Source: Lentzea terrae (GTDB lineage: Bacteria > Actinomycetota > Actinomycetes > Mycobacteriales > Pseudonocardiaceae). Taken from it: DNA of 64,000 nt. Positions 53,132 to 61,320 of the stretch are shown here, in pieces; positions within the stretch are counted from its first letter, which is position 1; each line of letters opens with the position of its first letter. Both the position numbers and the translations under genes were made by a program. The stretch is from assembly GCF_003265345.1 (NCBI RefSeq), contig NZ_QFWW01000004.1, forward strand, positions 217,846 through 281,845, read 5' to 3'. The notes under the pieces are model-generated. The model was not told the DNA's origin, made no database searches, and saw nothing but the letters and a program-made list of their open reading frames with translations.

Positions 53132-53893
53132 GTGATCGTGGTGACTGGGGCGACCGGAAACGTGGGACGCCCGTTGATGGAGTTGTTGGGGGACAAGGCT
53201 GTGGGGGTGTCGCGGCCGCAGGTTGATCTCGCCCGGCCGGTGACGTTGGAGCCGGTGCTGGAGGGTGCGGAGGCGCTTTTCCTCTTGTTCGCGGGAGAGT
53301 TGCTCGGGCCGGACACGGACATCGCTGCCGTTCTGGACGTCGTGAAGGCTGCGGGTGTCCGTCGCGTGGTGCTGCTGTCGTCGCAGGGTGCCGGCACGCG
53401 GCCGGGGATGATTCCGCACTCGCGGTTGGCGTCGTTCGAAGAAGCCGTGCGGCAGTCGAGTCTGGAGTGGACGATCCTGCAACCGAGCGGGTTCTTCACC
53501 AACGTCTACGCGTGGGCCGGTCGTGGGGTGGCCGCGGCGCCGTTCGCGGACGTGGCGCTGCCGTTCGTCGATCCGGCGGACATCGCTGCCGTTGCGGCGG
53601 TGGCGCTGCAGGGCGGCCACGAGGGGCAGACGTACGTGCTGACCGGGCCGGAGGCGATGACTCCGCGGCAACGGGCGGAAGCGCTCTCATTGCCGTTCGT
53701 CCAGCAGTCCGTTGAGGAGGCTCGCGCGCAGATGCGGCAGTTCATGCCGCCGCCCGTTGTGGACGGAACGCTGACCGTTCTCGGTTCGCCCACGCCGGAG
53801 GAGCAGCAGGTCAGCGGCCATGTGGAGCAGGTGACCGGACGTCCGGCGACCCGTTTCGCCGACTGGGCTGCCCGGAACGCGCACGCCTTCTGA
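53132..53893 (+). CDS. NmrA-like NAD(P)-binding protein (atypical SDR)
   Basis: 253 residues from GTG 53132, which has AGGAG six bases upstream; ATG 53126 overlaps that site. Glycine motif VVTGATGNVGRPL at the very N-terminus (GxxGxxG), then LEWTILQPSGFFTNVYAWAG typical of NmrA/HSCARG-like proteins. The family contains redox sensors and quinone reductases. The pairing with HxlR suggests a response to a reactive metabolite. Substrate unknown. Confidence 0.87.
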   Translation: MIVVTGATGNVGRPLMELLGDKAVGVSRPQVDLARPVTLEPVLEGAEALFLLFAGELLGPDTDIAAVLDVVKAAGVRRVVLLSSQGAGTRPGMIPHSRLASFEEAVRQSSLEWTILQPSGFFTNVYAWAGRGVAAAPFADVALPFVDPADIAAVAAVALQGGHEGQTYVLTGPEAMTPRQRAEALSLPFVQQSVEEARAQMRQFMPPPVVDGTLTVLGSPTPEEQQVSGHVEQVTGRPATRFADWAARNAHAF

Positions 53894-53894
53894 A

Positions 53895-53930
53895 ACGTAA
53901 GCGCTTACGTCTGTTCCCGTAAGCGCTTGC
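53895..53930. promoter_or_regulatory. Two LacI-type operators in the msiK promoter
   Basis: ACGTAAGCGCTTACGT (53895-53910) is a perfect 16-bp palindrome with the AAGCGCTT centre typical of LacI-family operators; GTAAGCGCTTGC (53919-53930) is a second, slightly degenerate copy 22 bp away centre to centre, two turns of the helix. Neither matches the GTTCAGAAC or TTGCAA elements near the two LacI genes, so the cognate regulator is probably encoded elsewhere. Confidence 0.75.
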
Positions 53931-53975
53931 AATGCCTAACGTCGCGCCAAGACAAAGCGGTGAAAGGTGCGTCAC

Positions 53976-55070
53976 ATGGCTGAGGTGTCCTACGTCAAGG
54001 CGTCGCGGGTGTTCTCCGGCAACCCGCCGGTCCGCGCGGTCGACGAGCTGTCGCTCGACGTGTCCGACGGCGAGTTCCTGGTGCTGGTCGGCCCGTCCGG
54101 TTCCGGCAAGTCGACCGCGCTGCGCATGCTCGCGGGCCTCGAGGACGTCGACGAGGGTGCCATCCAGATCGGTGGCAAGGACGTCACCAACGTGCCGCCG
54201 AAGGGCCGGGACATCGCCATGGTGTTCCAGTCCTACGCGCTCTACCCGCACATGACGGTCGCGGAGAACATGGGCTTCGCGCTCAAGCTGCGCGGCGTCA
54301 ACAAGGCCGAGATCAAGGCGAAGGTCGAAGAGGCCGCCAAGATGCTCGACCTCACCAAGTACCTGGAGCGCAAGCCGAAGGCGCTGTCCGGTGGTCAGCG
54401 GCAGCGTGTCGCGATGGGTCGCGCCATCGTGCGCGAGCCGTCCGTGTTCCTCATGGACGAGCCGCTGTCCAACCTGGACGCCAAGCTGCGCGTCGAAACC
54501 CGTGCGAACATCGCGGCGCTGCAGCAGCGTCTCGGCACCACGACGATCTACGTCACGCACGACCAGGTCGAGGCCATGACGATGGGCCACCGCGTCGCGG
54601 TGCTCAAGGACGGTCTGCTGCAGCAGTGCGACACGCCTCGCGCGCTGTACGACCGCCCGGCCAACGCGTTCGTCGCGGGCTTCATCGGTTCGCCGGCCAT
54701 GAACCTCAAGACCGTGCCGATCACGTCGGAGGGCGCGAAGCTCGACGGCGTCATCGTGCCGCTGTCCCGTGCCGCGCTCGACGCCGCCGGTGGCCTGGAC
54801 GAGGTCACCTTCGGCATCCGGCCCGAGGCGCTCGGGCTCGTGCCGTCCGGTGACGAGGGCATGGACATGACGGTCGAGCTGGTCGAGGAGCTCGGCGCCG
54901 ACGCGCTCGTGCACGGTGCGGTGAAGATCGGCGACTCGTCGCAGCGCTTCGTCGTCCGCGTCGACGGCCGTACGCCGCCGACCCTGGGCCAGCACGTCAA
55001 GGTCGCCGTCCGCGACACCACCGAGATCCACCTGTTCCACCCCGAATCGGGCGAGCGCCTGGAGGCGTGA
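53976..55070 (+). CDS. msiK: Multiple-sugar ABC transporter ATPase, MsiK/UgpC type
   Basis: 364 residues from ATG 53976, with GAAAGG eight bases upstream. Walker A GPSGSGKST, Q-loop VFQSYALYPHMTV, signature LSGGQRQR, Walker B VFLMDEPLSNLDAKLR and His switch VTHDQVEAMTM; the regulatory C-terminal domain carries FGIRPEALG. MsiK-type ATPases serve several sugar importers at once, which fits the absence of an ATPase gene in the malEFG-like operon upstream. Own promoter with two LacI-type operators and own terminator. Confidence 0.93.
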   Translation: MAEVSYVKASRVFSGNPPVRAVDELSLDVSDGEFLVLVGPSGSGKSTALRMLAGLEDVDEGAIQIGGKDVTNVPPKGRDIAMVFQSYALYPHMTVAENMGFALKLRGVNKAEIKAKVEEAAKMLDLTKYLERKPKALSGGQRQRVAMGRAIVREPSVFLMDEPLSNLDAKLRVETRANIAALQQRLGTTTIYVTHDQVEAMTMGHRVAVLKDGLLQQCDTPRALYDRPANAFVAGFIGSPAMNLKTVPITSEGAKLDGVIVPLSRAALDAAGGLDEVTFGIRPEALGLVPSGDEGMDMTVELVEELGADALVHGAVKIGDSSQRFVVRVDGRTPPTLGQHVKVAVRDTTEIHLFHPESGERLEA

Positions 55071-55080
55071 TTCACACGCG

Positions 55081-55112
55081 AAAGCCCCCGGCGTGACCGT
55101 CGGGGGCTTTTT
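55081..55112 (+). terminator. Rho-independent terminator of msiK
   Basis: Perfect 10-bp stem AAAGCCCCCG (55081-55090) / CGGGGGCTTT (55101-55110) with a 10-base loop, then two further T. Confidence 0.92.
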
Positions 55113-55129
55113 CATGTCGTAAACTGAAC

Positions 55130-55148
55130 TCGACAACGGTTTCCATTA
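55130..55148. promoter_or_regulatory. Zur-box candidate upstream of the zinc-type transporter
   Basis: TCGACAACGGTTTCCATTA agrees with the mycobacterial Zur consensus I recall (TTGAAAACGATTTTCATTA) at 15 of 19 positions by hand. It lies 21 bases before the binding-protein start, where zinc-loaded Zur would block transcription. The match supports zinc rather than manganese or iron as substrate. Confidence 0.6.
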
Positions 55149-55168
55149 CCTGATCGAGGGATGGCGTG

Positions 55169-56098
55169 ATGACTCTCCGCAACGCTCTGGTCGGCACTCT
55201 CGCCGTCGCGAGCCTCGCCGCCTGCGGCACGACCACGCCGTCCGCGGACAGCGGCAAGATCCAGGTCGTCGCCTCCACGAACGTGTGGGGCAGCGTGCTC
55301 AAGGCCGTCGGCGGCGACGCGGTCGAGGTCAAGGCGCTGCTGGACGACCCGTCCGCCGACCCGCACTCGTACGAGAGCAAGCCCGCGGACGCCGCGCTGG
55401 TCAAGGACGCCAAGCTGGTCGTGTTCAACGGCGGCGGCTACGACAACTTCTTCGCCAAGCTGATCACCAGCGACGCCACCAAGAAGATCGAGGCCTTCCC
55501 GCTGCGCGACAACCACGCCGAGCCCACCACCAGCGAGGCCCCCAAGTCCGAGGCGCCGGACGCCGACGGCCACGACCACGACGAGAACGAGCACGTCTGG
55601 TACGACTTCCACACCGTGCAGGCGGTGGCCGAGGCGGCCGCGAACGAGCTGGGTGCCCTCGCGCCGGACAAGAAGACGACGTTCGAGAAGAACACCGCGG
55701 ACTTCACCGCGAAGCTCGAGGAGCTCGAGAAGAAGGTCGACGGCATCGGCAAGGGCAAGAAGGTCGCCGCGACCGAGCCGATCGCGCACTACCTGCTCGA
55801 CGAGACCGAGGCCGAGGACGTCACGCCCGAGGCGTTCAGCAAGGCGATCGAGGAGGAGGCGGACGTCCCGGCCGCCGCGCTCGCGTCGATGAACCAGCTG
55901 GTCGAGGGCAAGCAGATCAACGTGCTGGTGGAGAACACCCAGACCGAGAACCAGGTCACGAAGCAGGTCGTGGAGAAGGCCAAGGCGGCCGGCGTGCCGG
56001 TCGTCCAGGTCACCGAGACGCTGCCGGCCGGCGTGACCAGCTACCTTGACTGGATGAGCAAGCAGGTGGACGCGCTTTCGCAGGCGCTCAAGGCATGA
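55169..56098 (+). CDS. Metal (probably zinc) ABC transporter binding lipoprotein, cluster A-I
   Basis: 309 residues from ATG 55169 (GTG 55166 also possible). Lipobox LAAC with Cys19. ZnuA/TroA-like fold: VVASTNVWGSVLKAVGG, DPHSYESKPADAALV (metal-binding His66), a His/Asp-rich loop HDHDENEHVWYDFH (about 135-148) and VLVENTQTENQ near the end. The histidine-rich loop is typical of zinc-binding members. First of a three-gene operon under a Zur-box candidate. Confidence 0.88.
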   Translation: MTLRNALVGTLAVASLAACGTTTPSADSGKIQVVASTNVWGSVLKAVGGDAVEVKALLDDPSADPHSYESKPADAALVKDAKLVVFNGGGYDNFFAKLITSDATKKIEAFPLRDNHAEPTTSEAPKSEAPDADGHDHDENEHVWYDFHTVQAVAEAAANELGALAPDKKTTFEKNTADFTAKLEELEKKVDGIGKGKKVAATEPIAHYLLDETEAEDVTPEAFSKAIEEEADVPAAALASMNQLVEGKQINVLVENTQTENQVTKQVVEKAKAAGVPVVQVTETLPAGVTSYLDWMSKQVDALSQALKA

Positions 56099-56886
56099 CC
56101 GCGATCTCGCTGCGCGGGGCCCGGCTGTCCTACGGGGACAGGGTGCTGTGGGACGGGCTCGACCTCGACGTCGAGCCCGGTGAGTTCCTCGCGGTGCTCG
56201 GCCCCAACGGTTCGGGCAAGACCAGCCTGATGAGGGTGCTGCTGGGTTTGCAGCCGCTCTCTTCCGGTTCGGTCACCGTCGCCGGCGGCAACAACGCCGT
56301 CGGCTACATCCCGCAGCAGCGAGCGCTCGACCAGTCCATGACCCTGCGCGGCCGCGACCTCGTCGGCCTCGGTCTCGACGGTTTTCGCTGGGGTCTTGGC
56401 CTGCGCAACAGCCGTGCGCGCCGGATTCGCGTCGACGCGGCCATCGAGTCCGTCGGCGCCACTCGGTACGCCGACCAGCCGATCGGCCTGCTGTCCGGTG
56501 GTGAGCAGCAACGGCTGCGGGTCGCTCAGGCGCTCGTCGGCGATCCTCGCGTGATGCTCTGCGACGAACCGTTGCTGTCGTTGGATCTCGCGAACCAGCG
56601 CATTGTTTCCGAGCTGATCGACAAGCGGCGCCGTGAGGCTGACACGGCGGTTTTGTTCGTGACGCACGAGCTGAATCCGGTGCTGCCGTTGGTGGATCGG
56701 GTGCTGTACCTGGTGGGCGGACGGTTCCGCGTCGGCACGCCGGATGAGGTCATGAACTCCCGCACGCTGTCCGAGTTGTATCGCACGCCCGTTGAAGTTG
56801 TCCGGGTGCGTGACCAGATCTTGGTTGTGGGCGCTGGGGCCTGCGAGGAGCAGACGCATCACCTGACCGCTGAGGCGGCGTCGTGA
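56095..56886 (+). CDS. Metal (probably zinc) ABC transporter ATP-binding protein
   Basis: 263 residues from ATG 56095, overlapping the binding-protein stop. Walker A GPNGSGKTS, Q-loop VGYIPQQRALD, signature LSGGEQQRLR, Walker B VMLCDEPLLSLDL and His switch VTHELNPVL. Overlaps the permease gene by four bases. Confidence 0.92.
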   Translation: MTAISLRGARLSYGDRVLWDGLDLDVEPGEFLAVLGPNGSGKTSLMRVLLGLQPLSSGSVTVAGGNNAVGYIPQQRALDQSMTLRGRDLVGLGLDGFRWGLGLRNSRARRIRVDAAIESVGATRYADQPIGLLSGGEQQRLRVAQALVGDPRVMLCDEPLLSLDLANQRIVSELIDKRRREADTAVLFVTHELNPVLPLVDRVLYLVGGRFRVGTPDEVMNSRTLSELYRTPVEVVRVRDQILVVGAGACEEQTHHLTAEAAS

Positions 56887-57698
56887 CGATCTTCGATCTG
56901 CTCGAGCTCGACTTCGTGCAGACCGCGTTGATCGCGGCTGCTGTGCTCGGTCTCGTCGCTGGGGTGCTTGGGCCGTTCATCGTCACCCGCAAGATGGCTT
57001 TTGCTGTGCATGGCACCAGTGAGCTTGCGTTCACCGGTGGTGCCGCTGCGTTGCTGCTCGGGGTTGGGGTTGGGTACGGCGCACTCGCCGGGTCGATTCT
57101 GGCCGCTGTGCTGCTCGGGGTGTTGTCTCGGCGGGAGAGTGATCGCGACTCGGTCATCGGGGCGATCCTCGCGTTCGGGCTCGGTATGGGGATTTTGATG
57201 CTCGCGCTCTACAAAGGGCGGGCTGCCAACAAGTTCAGCTTGCTGACCGGTCAGATCGTCGGGGTCGACTCGACCGACCTGAGGCTGCTGGTGGTCTCCT
57301 CCGTGGCCGTTCTGGCTGTGCTGGCGTTCATCTACCGACCGTTGTTCTTCGCTTCTGTCGATCCGGATGTGGCGATTGCGCGCGGGGTTCCGGTGCGCAC
57401 GCTGTCGATCGTGTTCGCTGTGCTGGTCGGGGTTGCCACTGCGCTGTCTGTGCAGGTTGTTGGGGCGTTGCTGGTGCTGGCGTTGATGATCACGCCTGCC
57501 GCTGCTGCTATGCGCGTCACCGCTTCGCCGTTGCGGGCTACCGTGCTGTCGGTGGTTTTTGCCGAGGTTGCAGCTGTTGGGGGGATTTTGTTGTCGCTGC
57601 AGCCTGGGTTGCCGGTTTCTGCTCTGGTCACTGCGGTGAGCTTTGTGATTTACCTGGTTTGTCGTGGGGTTGGGGCTGTTCGGCGGCGGGCTGCTTGA
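56883..57698 (+). CDS. Metal (probably zinc) ABC transporter permease, ABC-3 family
   Basis: 271 residues from GTG 56883. About seven to nine helices; family motifs GPFIVTRKMAFAVHGTSELAF, DPDVAIARGVPVRTL and LVLALMITPAAAAMRV. It imports the metal with the two preceding proteins. Downstream, 57699-57850 holds only a cluster of GGCGGTTC near-repeats and no gene. Confidence 0.91.
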   Translation: MTIFDLLELDFVQTALIAAAVLGLVAGVLGPFIVTRKMAFAVHGTSELAFTGGAAALLLGVGVGYGALAGSILAAVLLGVLSRRESDRDSVIGAILAFGLGMGILMLALYKGRAANKFSLLTGQIVGVDSTDLRLLVVSSVAVLAVLAFIYRPLFFASVDPDVAIARGVPVRTLSIVFAVLVGVATALSVQVVGALLVLALMITPAAAAMRVTASPLRATVLSVVFAEVAAVGGILLSLQPGLPVSALVTAVSFVIYLVCRGVGAVRRRAA

Positions 57699-57850
57699 GG
57701 GGTCCGGCGGTTCCGCCGTTCCGGCGGTTCGCTTGGGGTCCGTAGGTCGGGCTGCGCCATCGCCGTGAAGATCGCCAGCAGTTTCAGGCCCGCTCGGTAC
57801 CTTGGGTCGCGGGGGAGCCTGAGCTCAAGGGGACCCTTGCGGCAGTCTGC

Positions 57851-59317
57851 TTAGGCTGTGCGCGAGGTGATCGGCTTGGTGATGTCGTCTGCTCGTGGCG
57901 CCGGCATCAGGCGCGGCGGGATGTCCAGGCCTGCTACGCGGACCTGGTTGCGGCCGTTTTCCTTTGCCTTGTACAGGGCGGCGTCTGCGGAGTGTTGGGC
58001 CGTGGCCATGTCCGGCCCGTTGTCCGGGATTACCGCCACGCCGATTGAGGCCGAGATCGCTTGCAGCGACTCGCCTTCTGGCTCGGAGGGTTTGGTTTCG
58101 CGGCCGTAGAGCGTGACCACGTTGCGGTGCTTGTCGGTCGTGGGGACGGCCAAGGAACCGATGGCCTCGCGGATGCGTTCGGCGATGGTCACGCCTTGGG
58201 CCACCGGGGTGTCCTTCAAAGCGACGACGAATTCCTCGCCGCCGTCTCGGCCCGCTACGTCGCCTGGGCGGAGCTTTTCGCGGAGGATTCGGCCCACTTC
58301 GGCCAGGACGGCGTTGCCTGCTGGGTGGCCCCAGGTGTCGTTGATGCGCTTGAAGTGGTCGAGGTCGATGACCAGGACGGTCATCGGTTCGCCGTCGATT
58401 CGGCAGCGCTCGGCCAGGCGGCCTGCGTACTCGGCCAGGCCGTTGGTGTTGAGCAGACCCGTTCGGTAGTCGGTGTGGGCGTCTGCGGCCAGGCGCTGGT
58501 GGAGCTGTTCTTGTTCGCGCAGCAGGCGTTCCAGGTGGGCTCGGCGTTCGCCTGCGCGGGAGAGCAGGGCGTTCACGAGGATCACCGGCACGACCAGCAG
58601 GAGCGGGCCTACCCAGTGCGACGTCATGAGCATGCCCAGCATGGCGCCGGCGCCGAGGGTGCTCATTTCGAGCATGTTGTCGACTTTGGAGCCGAGGAAG
58701 TCGAGGACCTTCGAGTTCGGGGTGACGATTTTGAAGGCGACCGCGACGGTCATCACCTGGATGAACCAGTAGAGGACTGCGGTGATGGCCAGTACGAGGA
58801 CGAGGCCGAGGTCGGTTGGGACGTTGCCGGTGGCTGCCAGGGAAACACCCGAAAGGTGGACTACTGCCCACGAGAGGAGGGTGGAGGCGAGCATCGAGGC
58901 GGTGCCGAAGACGAAGCGGTAGGGCTGGCGGCGGGCGATCGGCTGGATCAGGATGCGCATCCAGATCGTTGCGATCACGGCCAGGCCGCCGGGGAGGGCC
59001 ACGGCTGCGGCGAAGGTCCAGACCGAGGTCAGGTCGATGTGCGGGCCGGAGGCTTCGTTGCGGCGGGCCTCTTCTGCGCGGCGGACCACGGTCAGGTGAA
59101 TTGTGATCGCGGCGATCAGCGCGCCGAAGCGGAGCCAGTCGGAGGTGCTGACTGAGGTCAGCCTCGTCAGCAGCCAAATGGAGGCCACGGCTACGGCCGC
59201 TTCGAGCACGAAAAAGTATGCGATCGCACTAGGCGCAACGGTCCAAAGGTCCCAGTTGCGAATCGGAGTCAAGCCGAGTGCCCGCGATCGCCTGCGATCA
59301 GTCAAACTGTTCTTCAC
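57851..59317 (-). CDS. Membrane-bound GGDEF diguanylate cyclase
   Basis: 488 residues from GTG 59317, with a G-rich site (GGGGG) five bases before; GTG 59320 is possible. About seven to nine transmembrane helices in the first 250 residues resemble a MASE-like sensor, then a linker with HLERLLREQEQLHQRL, then GGDEF. Active-site GGEEF (near 360-364) and an RxxD inhibitory site five residues before it (RPGD) are both intact, so it should make c-di-GMP and be product-inhibited. An insertion of about 25 residues (near 395-420) interrupts the C-terminal half. A 7-bp dyad (59331-59337 / 59344-59350) lies upstream. Confidence 0.88.
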   Translation of the reverse strand: MKNSLTDRRRSRALGLTPIRNWDLWTVAPSAIAYFFVLEAAVAVASIWLLTRLTSVSTSDWLRFGALIAAITIHLTVVRRAEEARRNEASGPHIDLTSVWTFAAAVALPGGLAVIATIWMRILIQPIARRQPYRFVFGTASMLASTLLSWAVVHLSGVSLAATGNVPTDLGLVLVLAITAVLYWFIQVMTVAVAFKIVTPNSKVLDFLGSKVDNMLEMSTLGAGAMLGMLMTSHWVGPLLLVVPVILVNALLSRAGERRAHLERLLREQEQLHQRLAADAHTDYRTGLLNTNGLAEYAGRLAERCRIDGEPMTVLVIDLDHFKRINDTWGHPAGNAVLAEVGRILREKLRPGDVAGRDGGEEFVVALKDTPVAQGVTIAERIREAIGSLAVPTTDKHRNVVTLYGRETKPSEPEGESLQAISASIGVAVIPDNGPDMATAQHSADAALYKAKENGRNQVRVAGLDIPPRLMPAPRADDITKPITSRTA

Positions 59318-59528
59318 CACGACCCCCTACGCTCATGGCACATCATGAGCAAAGCCGCCGCTGACCAGGTCGTAGACCTACCGCGCTGCTGCTCGTTGCA
59401 ACGAGGAGGTGCCTTCCATGTGCAACCGTGACTTCTGACGCCGCCTTCCTCTTCGCGACCCGACTTCTAACGCACCTAGATCATCAGGTGCCTCTAGTAC
59501 GGATATCGCTATTGGTGACTGTTCTGTT

Positions 59529-60752
59529 TCAGATTGCCACCGCCTTCGTGTCGTTGCGACCGCGAGCGCGTCGCCAGGCGATGGTGGCTTGGGTCGCCAG
59601 CAGCAGTCCGATACCGCCCGCTCCCGCGATCGTGGCCGTGACCGATCCGATCGAATGGGCGACGACACCGGCCAGCGCCATTCCTCCGCCCTGGCTCGAG
59701 CGCAACGCCGCGCGGCCAATGCCATAAGCCCTTCCTCGGTACTGATCCGGTAGCAGCCGCATCCAGGCTGAACGAGCAGGCGTGTGATAAGCCCCGCCTA
59801 TACCGGCAATCACCAGCAAAACGATCGTCCACGTCAGGTTCGGGTTGAACGCGAACATGATCAATGGTGCCAGCGACAGGATCGCGAGTGGACCGATCAG
59901 CCGTTCTCGCTTCGCCGGATCTCGCACGAGGCGGAAGAGCAGTGCCACGCCCAGGACGTTCGCAGCCGGCTCGATCGCCAGGATCAGGCCCACCGCCCAC
60001 ACGGCGTTGAGGCTGGCCGCCAACGGGACCGCGAGTCCTTCCGGGACCATCGCGAGGCCCGCGAGCAGGCGGACGCCCAGCAGGGTGCGCAATCGCGGCT
60101 CGGAGACCATCAGCGTCAGCACGCCGCGTGGTTCGTCGTCCTTCTTCTTGCGGCCCAGCGGATCCGCGGCGGGACGGTGCTTCACGGACACCTGCACCAA
60201 GATCGCCAGGAGGGCGAACGTGCCGGCGTTGATCGCGAGTGCCACGCCCGGGTTGGTGTGGGCGACGAGGAAGCCTGCGGCGGCGAGGCCGGCCATCTGA
60301 GCTATGTCGACGGACGTGCCGAACAGTGCCACGCCGTCGTCGTAGCGGTGCTTCGGCAGGACGTGCGGGAGGCTGGCCTCCTGGGCCGCGAGGTAGGGCG
60401 AGGAGATCGCCAGCACCGCCACGAGCAGCACGATCATGGCCCAGAGCGGCATGCCCGGAATGGCCATCGCGGCCATCAGCACGGCCTGTGACCACGCCGT
60501 CGTCACCATTACCGTGCGTCGCGGGAAGCGGTCGGCGACCCAGCCGAGCAACGGGCCCGAAATCAGCGGCGGGAAGAGCGTCAGCGACCAGGTGAGGGCT
60601 GTCCAGGCAGCGGATTGTGTTCGTTCGAATACGAGCAGTGACAATGCCACTGCCGCGAGTTGGTCACCGGCGGTCGAAGCGGTCGAACCGATCCACATGG
60701 CGCGGAACTCGCGCAAACCGACGAGGTCGCGGAGAGCGCCGCGGGTCGTCAT
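59529..60752 (-). CDS. MFS transporter, EmrD/MFS_1 type
   Basis: 407 residues, GAGGA five bases before ATG 60752. About twelve helices; GWVADRFPRRTVMV is the motif A loop after helix 2. The N-terminus LREFRAMWIGSTASTAGDQL is typical of enterobactin-exporter-like MFS proteins (EntS/MFS_3). A substrate cannot be assigned. Its leader on the minus strand can fold CGAATCAG (60786-60793) / CTGATTCG (60800-60807). Confidence 0.86.
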   Translation of the reverse strand: MTTRGALRDLVGLREFRAMWIGSTASTAGDQLAAVALSLLVFERTQSAAWTALTWSLTLFPPLISGPLLGWVADRFPRRTVMVTTAWSQAVLMAAMAIPGMPLWAMIVLLVAVLAISSPYLAAQEASLPHVLPKHRYDDGVALFGTSVDIAQMAGLAAAGFLVAHTNPGVALAINAGTFALLAILVQVSVKHRPAADPLGRKKKDDEPRGVLTLMVSEPRLRTLLGVRLLAGLAMVPEGLAVPLAASLNAVWAVGLILAIEPAANVLGVALLFRLVRDPAKRERLIGPLAILSLAPLIMFAFNPNLTWTIVLLVIAGIGGAYHTPARSAWMRLLPDQYRGRAYGIGRAALRSSQGGGMALAGVVAHSIGSVTATIAGAGGIGLLLATQATIAWRRARGRNDTKAVAI

Positions 60753-61320
60753 GCGGGTCCTCGGCGCACCGCGGCACAGGCGCGACGAATCAGCAGGTCC
60801 TGATTCGCTCTACGCCGAGTCACGTCGCCCCCGCCGGTGGTAATCAATTTCTATCGACAATCACGGTAGAAGCTGCCTGACCGTTCAACGTCTGTCCTAC
60901 CACAGTGTGTACCTAAACGGAGCAGGCCAGTTACCTAAAGTAGTTACAATAGCGAAACGTAGAGCTGATCTTCTTCACAGTTGACCTCGGGTTCGCCTGA
61001 TTGGACCCCAAATGGTCACAGGCTGTGTCAACCGGTGCCAAACGGGTGTCACCTGCTCGGCCAACCGGTGCAACGTGGTCCGACTCCTGCCTGCAGAGCC
61101 GGCAATTAGCCAACGGAGGAGAACGTACCCGCGCTCGGGAGTGCCGCGGAATAGGCCACGCCGTTTGTCATGCCAGTCACCTGCAAACTTCTGGCAACTG
61201 TGGAGATCGCAGTTTCCTGGCTGCGAAACCTAAACCGGTTTCGCAGCCAGGAAACGATCACTAACGTCGGCGAATGAACGCGCTTGGCGTCGAGAACCAG
61301 CCGATAACGTCAGGCTGTTC
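60753..61320. other. 568-bp lower-GC intergenic region, probable leader/terminator space
   Basis: No convincing gene. The stretch about 60840-61000 is clearly richer in A and T than the genes around it. It contains an 8-bp hairpin in the MFS leader (60786-60807), a 10-base direct repeat CAACCGGTGC at about 61029 and 61069, and a 19-bp hairpin at 61212-61255. A minus-strand frame at 60931-61113 begins MANCRLCRQESDHVAPV, recalling an HNH-type start, but is too short and unsupported. The region could encode a small RNA; nothing matches a family I know. Confidence 0.5.
61212..61255 (-). terminator. 19-bp hairpin downstream of rlmB
   Basis: GTTTCCTGGCTGCGAAACC (61212-61230) and its exact inverse (61237-61255) with a 6-base loop, 65 bases after the rlmB stop on the minus strand. 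There is no T run, as often in high-GC genomes. Confidence 0.7.

Noticed and set aside
60961-61020. tRNA-like segment around GGGTTCGCCTGATTGG
   Set aside because: A T-loop-like string, but no acceptor or anticodon stem can be paired with it.
60931-61113. Short minus-strand frame starting CRLCRQESDHVAPV, recalling an HNH endonuclease
   Set aside because: Only 60 codons, no metal-binding second half, no ribosome site and little codon bias.
60840-61210. Possible riboswitch (c-di-AMP or cobalamin type)
   Set aside because: I compared the conserved segments from memory and found none in order; only generic hairpins.
61001-61264. Plus-strand 87-codon frame in the intergenic region upstream of rlmB
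   Set aside because: Low third-position GC for this genome and no recognisable protein; overlaps the 19-bp hairpin.
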